Shown here: positions 1-6,275 of the stretch, in pieces
Layout: the number at the start of each line of letters is the position of its first letter
How positions within the stretch are numbered: the first letter of the stretch is position 1
Assembly: GCA_002441465.1 (NCBI GenBank)
Contig: DJWE01000084.1
Span: 14,617 to 21,363 of the forward strand
Length of the DNA stretch: 6,747 nt
Direction: 5' to 3'
Source: Propionibacteriaceae bacterium UBA6238
GTDB lineage: Bacteria; Actinomycetota; Actinomycetes; Propionibacteriales; Propionibacteriaceae
Notes under the pieces: model-generated
What the model saw: the letters and a program-made list of their open reading frames with translations, nothing else
What the model was told of the DNA's origin: nothing
Databases searched by the model: none
Program-made: the position numbers and the translations under genes

Positions 1-72
1 TGGTACGACAACGAGTGGGGTTACTCCAACCGGCTGGTCGACCTGACCGTGCTGGTGGGCTCCAAGCTCTGA
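1..72 (+). CDS. gap: Glyceraldehyde-3-phosphate dehydrogenase, C-terminal end (partial)
   Basis: The window opens inside a gene whose last 23 codons read WYDNEWGYSNRLVDLTVLVG and then SKL before a TGA at 70-72. WYDNEWGYSNR is the near-invariant C-terminal signature of NAD-dependent type I GAPDH, the enzyme that oxidises and phosphorylates glyceraldehyde-3-phosphate to 1,3-bisphosphoglycerate in the cytosol. Its product is the substrate of the next gene, pgk, and the order gap-pgk-tpiA is standard in actinobacteria. The catalytic cysteine and the NAD-binding domain lie upstream of the window, so only the family can be assigned; whether this copy is the glycolytic or another paralogue is inferred from its neighbours. 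Confidence 0.93.
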   Translation, partial: WYDNEWGYSNRLVDLTVLVGSKL

Positions 73-80
73 TGCACCAT

Positions 81-113
81 GACGGGTCGGTCCGCGCTGC
101 GGGCCGGCCCGTC
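81..113 (+). terminator. Strong GC-rich hairpin between gap and pgk (terminator or attenuator/processing element)
   Basis: Bases 81-95 can pair with 99-113 over 15 consecutive positions (13 Watson-Crick and two G-U in RNA) around a three-base loop GCT at 96-98. It begins 8 bases after the gap stop codon. It is followed by TCTTCAT, not a true U-run, so it is either an actinobacterial-type terminator with a weak tail, a partial terminator, or an mRNA-stabilising or processing structure that lets gap be expressed at a different level from pgk. The pairing is seen directly; the role is inferred. Confidence 0.6.
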
Positions 114-145
114 TCTTCATGTGACAACGGCAAGAAAGGCAAGAG

Positions 146-1351
146 GTGAAATCAGTCAAGGACCTCGGTGACCTGAAGGGCAAGCGCGTCTTGATCCGCT
201 GCGACTTCAACGTCCCGCTGGACGGGGAGACCATCACCGACGATGGCCGGATCCGGGCGGCGCTGCCGACCCTGACCCTGCTCAAGGACGCCGGCGCGAA
301 GGTGGTCGTGATGGCCCACCTCGGTCGTCCGAAGGGTGAGGCCAACCCCAAGTACTCGCTCGCTCCGGTCGCCAAGCGGCTGGGTGAGCTGATCGGTGCA
401 CCGATCGCCCTGGCCGGCGACGTCGTCGGCGACAGTGCCTCGGCCACCGTGGCCGGCTTGGCCGAGGGCGAGATCGCGCTGCTTGAGAACGTGCGCTACG
501 AGCCGGCCGAGGAGTCCAAGGTCGATGCCGAGCGTGAGGCGCTGGCGGCGAAGTACGCGGCGCTGGGCGACGTGTTCGTCTCCGATGGCTTCGGTGTCGT
601 GCATCGCAAGCAGGCGTCGGTCTACGACGTGGCCAAGCTGCTGCCGAACGCGGCCGGCTTCCTGGTGGCGAAGGAGGTCGAGGTACTCAAGAAGCTCACC
701 GAGAGCCCGGCCAGCCCCTATGTCGTCGTGCTCGGTGGCGCCAAGGTGGCCGACAAGTTGGCGGTGATCGACAACCTGCTGAAGGTGGCCGACACGTTGA
801 TCATCGGCGGCGGTATGGCCTACACCTTCTTGAAGGCGAAGGGCTACGAGATCGGTGGCTCGCTGCTCGATCCGGAGAAGGTCGATACCTGTGCCGCCTA
901 TCTCGAGCAGGCTGCGGCCACCGGCAAGCACATCCTGCTCCCGGTGGATACCCGGGTGGTCGCCGAACTCGACGTGCCGGGCCGGCACGCCAGCGCGGTG
1001 ACCGTTGTGGACGCCGACCAGATCCCGTCCGACCAGCAGGGTGCCGACATCGGTCCGAAGACCGAAGCGTTGTTCGCCGGCGCGATCGCCGGGGCGGCGA
1101 CGATCTTCTGGAACGGCCCGATGGGCGTGGCTGAGATTCCCTCGCTCGCCGAGGGCACCGAGGCGGTCGCCAAGGCGCTGGCCGGCACCTCGGGATTCTC
1201 CGTGGTCGGCGGCGGCGACTCCGCGGCCGCGGTGCGCAATCTCGGGTTCAGCGACGATCAGTTCGGTCATATCTCGACCGGCGGTGGCGCGTCCCTGGAG
1301 TACCTGGAGGGCAAAGTGCTCCCCGGGCTGGCAGTCCTGGAAGGGGAGTGA
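146..1351 (+). CDS. pgk: Phosphoglycerate kinase
   Basis: This 401-residue protein transfers the acyl phosphate of 1,3-bisphosphoglycerate to ADP, giving 3-phosphoglycerate and ATP in cytosolic glycolysis. The length is normal for bacterial PGK (about 390-415). Visible signatures are RCDFNVPLDG (18-27) and AHLGRPKG (57-64) in the substrate-binding N-domain, DGFGVVHRKQAS (147-158), the hinge and nucleotide-domain motifs LGGAKVADK (196-204), GGGMAYTFLK (221-230), NGPMGV (323-328), GGGDSAAAV (355-363) and STGGGASLE (377-385). The start is GTG at 146, preceded by AAGAAAGG at 132-139 with a six-base gap; the reading KSVKDLGDLKGKRVLIRCDF fits the family N-terminus, so no later start is needed. It lies 73 bases after gap, behind a hairpin, and ends one base before the tpiA start, so the two are almost certainly co-transcribed and probably translationally coupled. 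No key residue appears to be missing. Confidence 0.98.
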   Translation: MKSVKDLGDLKGKRVLIRCDFNVPLDGETITDDGRIRAALPTLTLLKDAGAKVVVMAHLGRPKGEANPKYSLAPVAKRLGELIGAPIALAGDVVGDSASATVAGLAEGEIALLENVRYEPAEESKVDAEREALAAKYAALGDVFVSDGFGVVHRKQASVYDVAKLLPNAAGFLVAKEVEVLKKLTESPASPYVVVLGGAKVADKLAVIDNLLKVADTLIIGGGMAYTFLKAKGYEIGGSLLDPEKVDTCAAYLEQAAATGKHILLPVDTRVVAELDVPGRHASAVTVVDADQIPSDQQGADIGPKTEALFAGAIAGAATIFWNGPMGVAEIPSLAEGTEAVAKALAGTSGFSVVGGGDSAAAVRNLGFSDDQFGHISTGGGASLEYLEGKVLPGLAVLEGE

Positions 1352-1352
1352 C

Positions 1353-2135
1353 ATGGCTCGCACGCCGCTGATGGCCGGCAACTGGAAGATGAACCTCAAT
1401 CACGTCGAGGCGACCGGTCTGGTGCAGAAGCTGGCCTGGACACTGGTCGATGCCAAGTACGACAGCGCTTTGTCCGAGGCTGCGGTGATCGTGCCGTTCA
1501 CCGACATCCGGACGGTGCAGACGCTGATCGAGGGCGACAAGCTCCCGCTGAAGTTCGGCGCCCAGGACGTCTCCGAGCACACCTCCGGTGCCTACACCGG
1601 TGAGATCTCGGCCGACATGCTGGCGAAGCTGAACTGCAGCTACGTGGTGGTCGGACATTCCGAGCGCCGCCAGTACCACGACGAGACCGACGTGCTGATC
1701 GGCGCCAAGGCCAAGGCCGTGTTCGAGGCGGGCATGATTCCGATCATCTGCTGCGGGGAGTTGCTGGAGATCCGCAAGCAGGGTACGCAGGTCGAGCACG
1801 TTCTCGGCCAGGTCAAGGACTGCCTGGCCCCGCTCACGGCCGACCAGGTTGCCACCGCCGTGATCGCTTACGAGCCGGTATGGGCGATCGGCACCGGCGA
1901 GGTCGCCACCCCTGAGGACGCCCAGGAGGTCTGTGGCGCCATCCGCGGTTACGTCGCCGAGACGTTCGGTGCCGCGGCCGGCGAGGCCGTCCGGATCCAG
2001 TACGGCGGCTCGGTGAAGGCGAACAACGTCGCCGAGATCATGGCGCAACCCGATGTGGACGGCGCCCTGGTTGGCGGGGCCAGCCTGAACGCGGAAGAGT
2101 TCGCCAAGATCGTGATGTTCTATTCGGTCGGCTGA
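1353..2135 (+). CDS. tpiA: Triosephosphate isomerase
   Basis: This 260-residue TIM-barrel enzyme interconverts dihydroxyacetone phosphate and glyceraldehyde-3-phosphate in the cytosol. The family's active-site parts are all present: N10 and K12 in AGNWKMN (8-14), the electrophilic H102 in VVVGHSERR (98-106), the catalytic base E174 in AYEPVWAIGTG (172-182), where AIGTG is the start of mobile loop 6, and the phosphate-binding YGGSV (217-221) plus GGAS (241-244). The length is typical. The start is ATG at 1353, with AAGGGGAG at 1341-1348 inside the end of pgk acting as ribosome binding site; the N-terminus MARTPLMAGNWKMN matches the family well. Upstream in-frame sequence exists but only because the frame is open through pgk. 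A minor oddity is CCGE (133-136), where a single Cys followed by Val or Ile is more usual. Confidence 0.98.
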   Translation: MARTPLMAGNWKMNLNHVEATGLVQKLAWTLVDAKYDSALSEAAVIVPFTDIRTVQTLIEGDKLPLKFGAQDVSEHTSGAYTGEISADMLAKLNCSYVVVGHSERRQYHDETDVLIGAKAKAVFEAGMIPIICCGELLEIRKQGTQVEHVLGQVKDCLAPLTADQVATAVIAYEPVWAIGTGEVATPEDAQEVCGAIRGYVAETFGAAAGEAVRIQYGGSVKANNVAEIMAQPDVDGALVGGASLNAEEFAKIVMFYSVG

Positions 2136-2159
2136 GGATTGCTCCGAGTGCCATCCACT

Positions 2160-2198
2160 CCGGTCGGACGCCCGTCACTGCGGCGGGGGTCCGACCGG
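2160..2198 (+). terminator. Stem-loop downstream of tpiA
   Basis: Bases 2160-2169 (CCGGTCGGAC) are exactly complementary to 2189-2198 (GTCCGACCGG). After one G/G mismatch the stem continues for four more pairs (2171-2174 with 2184-2187), leaving a nine-base loop. It starts 25 bases after the tpiA stop. No U-run follows, as is common for terminators in high-GC actinobacteria, so it is a likely but unproven end of the gap-pgk-tpiA transcript. The rest of the 132-base tpiA-secG gap shows only the candidate secG promoter described separately. Confidence 0.55.
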
Positions 2199-2255
2199 GC
2201 GTGGGTGGCTTTCCGCGCATCTGGTGCCGTTTCGGTGCTGCGGCACCGCGTGAGT

Positions 2256-2261
2256 TAGGAT
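2256..2261 (+). promoter_or_regulatory. Candidate -10 element for secG, positioned for a leaderless transcript
   Basis: TAGGAT at 2256-2261 fits the actinobacterial -10 pattern TANNNT and ends six bases before the secG GTG at 2268, so transcription from it would begin at or next to the start codon. No good -35 element is visible at the expected distance. The same bases include AGGA (2257-2260), seven bases from the GTG, which could instead be a Shine-Dalgarno on a longer mRNA. The sequence cannot decide between the two. Confidence 0.3.
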
Positions 2262-2267
2262 TCTCCG

Positions 2268-2549
2268 GTGACTTTGCTCCCCTTGACGACGTGGCCGATC
2301 GTGACGCTATCCATCGTCTTGATCCTGACCAGTGCCGTCCTGGCGTTGTTCATCCTGTTGCACAAGAGCCGCGGCGGCGGTATGTCCGACCTGTTCGGCG
2401 GCGGGATGACCACGGGGATGGGTGGCACCTCGGTGGCGGAGCGCAATCTCGATCGGCTGACCATCACCGTCGGCCTGGTCTGGCTGGCCAGCATCATCGG
2501 CCTGCTCGTCTTGTACCGGTTCTTCCCCGAAGTCGGGACACTGGGCTGA
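2268..2549 (+). CDS. secG: Preprotein translocase subunit SecG
   Basis: This 93-residue inner-membrane protein is the small auxiliary subunit of the SecYEG channel, which exports unfolded proteins with SecA. Two hydrophobic segments (about 9-31 and 64-84) flank a glycine-rich cytosolic loop containing LLHKSRGGGMSDLFGGG (30-46), the SecG hallmark, followed by TSVAERNLDRLT (54-65), typical of actinobacterial SecG. The length is usual for the family (70-100 residues in this group). The start is GTG at 2268; it gives a short polar-poor N-terminus before the first membrane helix, and no alternative ATG precedes the helix in frame. secG next to tpiA is a conserved actinobacterial arrangement with no obvious metabolic logic. 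Its separation from tpiA by a hairpin suggests its own promoter; the gap to the following rbpA-like gene is only 39 bases, consistent with co-transcription. Confidence 0.95.
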   Translation: MTLLPLTTWPIVTLSIVLILTSAVLALFILLHKSRGGGMSDLFGGGMTTGMGGTSVAERNLDRLTITVGLVWLASIIGLLVLYRFFPEVGTLG

Positions 2550-2573
2550 GGCCCGTCCGCTCGCACTCGCAGC

Positions 2574-2579
2574 AAGGAG
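2574..2579 (+). promoter_or_regulatory. Ribosome binding site deciding the rbpA start
   Basis: AAGGAG at 2574-2579 is the only strong Shine-Dalgarno in the secG-rbpA gap. It is nine bases from the GTG at 2589, which opens the rbpA frame, and only two bases from an out-of-frame ATG at 2582, which reaches a TAG after six codons (MARGWW). The spacing favours the GTG. Confidence 0.6.
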
Positions 2580-2588
2580 TCATGGCAC

Positions 2589-2945
2589 GTGGTTGGTGGT
2601 AGCGCGATTCGCGGTAGCCGGGTCGGCGCCGGTCCGATGGGAGAGGCCGAGCGTGGAGACGCGGCGCCCCGGCTGTACGTCTCCTATTTCTGCGCCAATG
2701 GGCACGAGACCCGTCCGGCCTTCGCCGCCGAGGCGGCGGTGCCGGAGACATGGGATTGCCCGCGTTGCGGGCTTCCGGCGAACCTCGACTCGGAGAATCC
2801 GCCTCCGCCGCCGAAGACTCAGCCGTACAAGACCCACTTGGCCTATGTGAAGGAGCGTCGCACGGACGCTGAGGCCGTCGCGATCCTGGCCGAGGCGCTG
2901 GACGCCCTGCGCGCACGCCGGGCCGCTGGCGAGGTCATCTACTGA
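2589..2945 (+). CDS. rbpA: RbpA-family RNA polymerase-binding protein
   Basis: This 118-residue protein belongs to the RbpA family, actinobacterial factors that bind RNA polymerase and the principal sigma factor and promote open-complex formation. The layout matches: an N-terminal tail with AIRGSRVGAGPMGE (6-19), a core with four likely zinc ligands C35 and H39 (CANGHETR) and C57 and C60 (CPRCG), a proline/lysine linker PPPPPKTQPYKTH (71-83), and a C-terminal sigma-interaction helix pair beginning YVKERRTD (86-93); the ERR triplet is conserved in the family. The retained Cys/His set resembles the zinc-binding Streptomyces type rather than the mycobacterial type, which has lost it. The start is GTG at 2589, chosen by spacing to AAGGAG and by homologue-like wording right after it. 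It follows secG by 39 bases and ends before a palindromic terminator. As some actinobacteria have two RbpA paralogues, this could be the secondary one (named RbpB in Streptomyces, from memory); family confidence is high, paralogue identity is not. Confidence 0.88.
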   Translation: MVGGSAIRGSRVGAGPMGEAERGDAAPRLYVSYFCANGHETRPAFAAEAAVPETWDCPRCGLPANLDSENPPPPPKTQPYKTHLAYVKERRTDAEAVAILAEALDALRARRAAGEVIY

Positions 2946-2952
2946 TTCAAAG

Positions 2953-2980
2953 CCGGTTGTCGCGGATCCGCGACAACCGG
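2953..2980. terminator. Perfect 28-base palindrome, probable bidirectional terminator
   Basis: Bases 2953-2966 are the exact reverse complement of 2967-2980, giving in RNA a 12-pair stem (CCGGTTGTCGCG with CGCGACAACCGG) around GATC. It sits 7 bases after the rbpA stop and 23 bases beyond the pgl stop, in the middle of a 58-base convergent gap, the expected place for one terminator serving both strands. On the - strand it is followed by GCTTTGAAT, a weak T-rich tail; on the + strand there is none. The symmetry is seen directly; the termination role is inferred. Confidence 0.8.
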
Positions 2981-3003
2981 GCCTACGGCGCCGCTCGGCG
3001 GGC

Positions 3004-3741
3004 TCAGGACAGGCAGTCGAAGTAGGGCAGTTCCGACGCCGCGGCCTGGTCGACCAGCCACAGCGTGTGGTCTCGACCGGCCACGCGTGCGGCAGGCAGG
3101 TTGGTGTCACCGGCGAGGGACCGGGCCAGCGCGTTCGACTTCTCCGCTCCACTGACCAGGAACCACACCTGGCTGGACTCGTTGAGCTTCGCGATGGTGA
3201 GGCTGATCCGCTCCGGCGGCGGCTTGGGGGCATCGCTGACCCCGATCACCGACTGGGTGGTGGGCTCGCTCGAGGGGTGGTTGGGGAAGATCGAGGCGAC
3301 GTGCCCGTCCGGACCCATGCCGAGCAGGCACAGGTCGAACCGGGTGTCGCCGAGCTCCTTGGCATAGGTGGCTGCGGACGCTCCGGCGTCGACGACGCCG
3401 TCCGCGCTGGGCATCGGGTGGGTTCGAGCCGGATCGAGGGCGAAGTGCCCGGCCAGCAGGGCCAGTGTGGGTCCGGCATTGCGTTCGGGATCTCCGGTGG
3501 GCACGAACCGCTCGTCGCCCCACCACAGTTCCAGCCTCGACGGGTCGAGAGCCGAGCCGACCACCAACTCGCCGAGGCGGGCGTAGATCTCGTGGGCGAT
3601 CCGGCCCCCGGTGAGGCACAGCTGAACCACCTGCTCCTCGCCCTGCAGCTCGATCAGCGCGGCGAGTAGTCGGACGGCGGCCCGCTCAGCCAGTTCGGTC
3701 GCGTCGGCGTACCGGATCACCTGAGGCTGGGTGCCGCTCAT
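3004..3741 (-). CDS. pgl: 6-phosphogluconolactonase
   Basis: This 245-residue cytosolic enzyme hydrolyses 6-phosphogluconolactone to 6-phosphogluconate, the second step of the oxidative pentose phosphate pathway. It is of the NagB/DevB type, as shown by CLTGG (42-46), WWGDERFVP (73-81) with the following ERNAG (86-90), the hallmark DLCLLGMGPDGHVASIFPNH (136-155), and APKPPPERISLT (171-182). The length matches the family (about 230-260). The ATG at 3741-3739 overlaps the opcA stop as ATGA, with AGGGA at 3754-3750 (eight-base spacing) as ribosome binding site inside opcA, so translational coupling is likely. It is the last gene of the zwf-opcA-pgl operon and faces rbpA across a shared palindromic terminator. 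No key motif is damaged. Confidence 0.96.
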   Translation of the reverse strand: MSGTQPQVIRYADATELAERAAVRLLAALIELQGEEQVVQLCLTGGRIAHEIYARLGELVVGSALDPSRLELWWGDERFVPTGDPERNAGPTLALLAGHFALDPARTHPMPSADGVVDAGASAATYAKELGDTRFDLCLLGMGPDGHVASIFPNHPSSEPTTQSVIGVSDAPKPPPERISLTIAKLNESSQVWFLVSGAEKSNALARSLAGDTNLPAARVAGRDHTLWLVDQAAASELPYFDCLS

Positions 3742-4673
3742 ACCGAACGTCCCTGGCTGCGCTCAGCCGCCTTGTCGAGTCGACGGACCAGAGCTGCCAT
3801 GGCCTCAGCGTAGATCGGATCGTCGTCGAGACGGCGCAGTTCCTCGGCCAGCAGCGTGTTGAGGTCGCGGCGGGGGACCGCCACTAGGCGCTGTGGCAGC
3901 CCGGGAGCGGAGAAGACGGCCAGGTTGCCGTCGGTCCGAGTGACCCGGATCTCGTCGTCGGCGGAGCCGAGCGTCACGCCGGTGATCCCCACTCCCGGCT
4001 CGCCCCGGTCGACGCTCACCGGCACGTCGAGACGCTCGGCGAGCCAGGCCGCGAGCAGCGTCCCGGCCGCGTTGTTCGGCGCGGCGGAGACCCCGACCCT
4101 GGTGACGTCCATCGGGTAGGCGTCCAGGGCCGCGGCGAGCAGCCCGCGCCACCGGGTGATTCGAGTCCAGGTCAGATCGGTGTCGCCGGGGCAGTAGTTG
4201 CGCGCGCGCACCTCGAGCGCGGCGATCGGATTCGGGTCGCCCATCGCGTCGGTGATCCGGCGGGTGGCCAGCTTGCCGATCGGATCGAGCCCGGGCGCCT
4301 GCGGCGAGCGTCCCGGCCACCACACGATCACCGGCAGATCGGGCAGGAGCAGGGGGAGCACGACCGAATCCCGGTGCTTCTGCAAGACGCCATGGAACTT
4401 CAGCGCGATGATCTCGCCCGGAGCACCTTCCCCGGCTTGCACCTCGGCGTCCAGCCGGTCGGTGCGGGCCCGGCCATTGGTCAACAGCAGGATCCGGGAC
4501 GGGTGTTCTCGTCCGGCCTCGATGCAGGCCTCCATGGCCCGGTCGTACTCGGCGAGTTCGGCGACCACCACGAGGGTGAAGACCAGACCGGAGCTGGCTC
4601 CGACATGATGTCGGGCGCTGCCGATGGCCTGCTGTACTTCCGCGGCGTTGGTGTTGTTGAGTGTGACGATCAT
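3738..4673 (-). CDS. opcA: Glucose-6-phosphate dehydrogenase assembly protein OpcA
   Basis: OpcA is an actinobacterial and cyanobacterial protein needed for full activity or oligomer assembly of glucose-6-phosphate dehydrogenase; it has no known catalytic activity of its own. The 311-residue product shows the family's most recognisable block LPLLLPDLPVIVWWPG (106-121) and the C-terminal block DLTWTRITRWRGLLAAALD (166-184), with a normal length. The start chosen is ATG at 4673-4671. A TTG lies directly upstream (4676) and would add one residue, but AGGAG at 4684-4680 is six bases from the ATG and only three from the TTG, and MIVTLNNT fits homologues. It begins 12 bases after the zwf stop, its ribosome binding site abutting the end of zwf, and its end overlaps pgl by four bases, so it is co-expressed with the enzyme it serves. 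Confidence 0.95.
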   Translation of the reverse strand: MIVTLNNTNAAEVQQAIGSARHHVGASSGLVFTLVVVAELAEYDRAMEACIEAGREHPSRILLLTNGRARTDRLDAEVQAGEGAPGEIIALKFHGVLQKHRDSVVLPLLLPDLPVIVWWPGRSPQAPGLDPIGKLATRRITDAMGDPNPIAALEVRARNYCPGDTDLTWTRITRWRGLLAAALDAYPMDVTRVGVSAAPNNAAGTLLAAWLAERLDVPVSVDRGEPGVGITGVTLGSADDEIRVTRTDGNLAVFSAPGLPQRLVAVPRRDLNTLLAEELRRLDDDPIYAEAMAALVRRLDKAAERSQGRSV

Positions 4674-4685
4674 CAACCGCTCCTG

Positions 4686-6203
4686 TCAGGGTCGACGCCA
4701 GCTGAAGCCGTCGCGGGTCAGCATGTCGATGGCGGATTGGGGGCCCCAGGTTCCGGACGGGTACGGCTCTGGCGGCGTCTCTCGAGAGGCCCAGTGATCC
4801 AGCACCGGGTCGAGGATCTGCCAGGACAGCTCTACCTCGGTCGGCCGTGGGAACAGCGGCTCCGACCCCAGAAGCACATCGAGCAGGAGTCGTTCGTACG
4901 CCTCCGGGCTGCTCTCGGCGAAGGAGGTGCCGTAGCCGAAGTCCATGTTCACATCCCGCAGCTCCATCGGGGTGGCCGGCACCTTGGCCCCGAACCGCAG
5001 CGTGATGCCCTCGTCGGGCTGGATCCGCAACACCAAGGCGTTGGTGCCGAGCGAGCGGACGTCGGTGCCATCAAAGGGCAGGTGAGGTGCCGGGCGCAGG
5101 TTCAGGGCCACCTCGGTGACGCGGCGGGGCAGTCGCTTGCCGGTGCGCAGGTAGAACGGCACCCCCGCCCAGCGGCGGTTGTCGATGTCGACCCTGATCG
5201 CCGCGTAGGTGTCGGTGCGGGAGTCGCCCGGAATGCCCTGCTCCTCGAGGTAGCCGGGCACCTCCACCCCGCCGGACCAGCCGCCCGCATACTGGCCGCG
5301 GGCCGTGTGGGCGTCCATGTCGGCCGGGACGTGCGCGGCGTCGAGGACCTTGCGCTTCTCGATGCTGAGCTGGTCGGCACCGAACGACGTCGGCTCCTCC
5401 ATCGCGGTCAGGGCGAGCAGCTGGAGCAGGTGGTTCTGGATGACGTCCCTGGCTGCACCGATGCCGTCGTAGTAGCCGGCCCGGCCGGCGATGCCGATGT
5501 CTTCGGCCATGGTGATCTGCACGTGGTCGATGTAGCTGCGGTTCCAGATCGGCTCGAACATGGTGTTCGCGAATCGGAACGCGAGCAGGTTCTGCACCGT
5601 CTCCTTGCCGAGGTAGTGGTCGATCCGGAAAATGCTGGACGGCTCGAACGCCCGGGACAGTTTCTTCTCCAGCTGCCGGGCGCTGGCCAGGTCGTGACCG
5701 AACGGCTTCTCGATCACCACGCGTCGCCAGGATCCCTTGGGCCGGTCGGCCAGGCCATGCCGGCGAAGCTGTGCCACCGCGATGTCGAAGGCCTTGGGCG
5801 GCACCGAAAGGTAGAAGGCGTGATTGCCGCCGGTGCCTTGGCGCTCGTCCAGGTCGCTCAGCGTCGCCTTGAGTTGAGCGAAGGCCTGGTTGTCGTCAAG
5901 CTCGCCGGGTACGAACCGGATGCCCTCGAGCAGCTGCTTCCACACGTCCTCGCGGAACTCGGTGCGGGCGTGCTGGCGGACGGCGTCCGCGACGAGTTCG
6001 GCGAAGTGCTCAGCAGCCCAGTCCCTGCGCGCGAAGCCGACCAGTCCGAAGCCTGGTGGGAGCAAGCCGCGATTGGCGAGGTCGTAGATCGCGGGGAGCA
6101 GTTTCTTGCGGGCGAGGTCGCCGGTGACGCCGAACAGCACCAGAGCAGAGGGGCCGGCCATCCGGGGCAGGCGTGGGTCACGCTGGTCACGAAGCGGGTT
6201 CAC
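4686..6203 (-). CDS. zwf: Glucose-6-phosphate dehydrogenase
   Basis: This 505-residue cytosolic enzyme oxidises glucose-6-phosphate to 6-phosphogluconolactone with NADP, the entry to the oxidative pentose phosphate pathway and a main NADPH source. Signatures in order: nucleotide-binding GVTGDLARKK (25-34), IEKPFGHDL (164-172), the active-site RIDHYLGKE (193-201) containing D195 and H196, the catalytic-base histidine H258 in RDVIQNHLL (252-260), and the conserved RTGKRLP (353-359). The start is placed at GTG 6203-6201, giving VNPLRDQRDPRLPRMAGP, which aligns with the N-terminus of actinobacterial Zwf. The frame stays open to an ATG at 6377, but the extra 58 residues are arginine/proline-rich, unlike the family, and would overlap ctaB. 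No Shine-Dalgarno stands at a normal distance, and a TANNNT box lies seven bases upstream, so a leaderless mRNA is possible. It is first in the operon with opcA and pgl. Confidence 0.96.
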   Translation of the reverse strand: MNPLRDQRDPRLPRMAGPSALVLFGVTGDLARKKLLPAIYDLANRGLLPPGFGLVGFARRDWAAEHFAELVADAVRQHARTEFREDVWKQLLEGIRFVPGELDDNQAFAQLKATLSDLDERQGTGGNHAFYLSVPPKAFDIAVAQLRRHGLADRPKGSWRRVVIEKPFGHDLASARQLEKKLSRAFEPSSIFRIDHYLGKETVQNLLAFRFANTMFEPIWNRSYIDHVQITMAEDIGIAGRAGYYDGIGAARDVIQNHLLQLLALTAMEEPTSFGADQLSIEKRKVLDAAHVPADMDAHTARGQYAGGWSGGVEVPGYLEEQGIPGDSRTDTYAAIRVDIDNRRWAGVPFYLRTGKRLPRRVTEVALNLRPAPHLPFDGTDVRSLGTNALVLRIQPDEGITLRFGAKVPATPMELRDVNMDFGYGTSFAESSPEAYERLLLDVLLGSEPLFPRPTEVELSWQILDPVLDHWASRETPPEPYPSGTWGPQSAIDMLTRDGFSWRRP

Positions 6204-6210
6204 GAGTGCG

Positions 6211-6216
6211 AGCGTA
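6211..6216 (-). promoter_or_regulatory. Candidate -10 element for zwf, positioned for a leaderless transcript
   Basis: On the - strand TACGCT (6216-6211) fits TANNNT and is separated from the zwf GTG (6203) by seven bases, so the transcript would start at the codon itself. This would explain the missing Shine-Dalgarno. No TTG-like -35 is visible about 17 bases further upstream, which keeps confidence low. Confidence 0.35.
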
Positions 6217-6269
6217 CAAGCACTCCGGCGGGCCCGAGCGGGGCATCGCCGTGCGGCGGGGATCGTGGA

Positions 6270-6275
6270 TACACT
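6270..6275 (+). promoter_or_regulatory. Candidate -10 element for ctaB
   Basis: TACACT at 6270-6275, within GTGGATACACTG, fits the actinobacterial TANNNT box and would start transcription near 6282, leaving a leader of about 29 bases before the ctaB ATG at 6311. No clear -35 is seen. A run of five T (6285-6289) follows, with no hairpin before it, so it is not a terminator. The 107-base region between zwf and ctaB holds both divergent promoters and nothing else I can name. Confidence 0.35.

Noticed and set aside
133..143. Short imperfect repeat (AAGAAAGGCAAGAGG) upstream of pgk as an operator.
   Set aside because: It is simply the purine-rich ribosome binding region of pgk.
1005..1352. In-frame upstream extension of tpiA into pgk.
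   Set aside because: The extension is Arg/Pro/Ser-rich and overlaps pgk; the ATG at 1353 has a ribosome binding site and matches the TIM N-terminus.
152..1399. A 415-codon frame on the - strand opposite pgk.
   Set aside because: Same cause: codon-bias shadow of pgk, composition dominated by G, R, V, L, D and H, no family resemblance.
2201..2602. A 133-codon + strand frame spanning secG and the rbpA start.
   Set aside because: Out-of-frame shadow of secG with no recognisable domain; only its last six codons (MARGWW) are discussed, as a start-site question.
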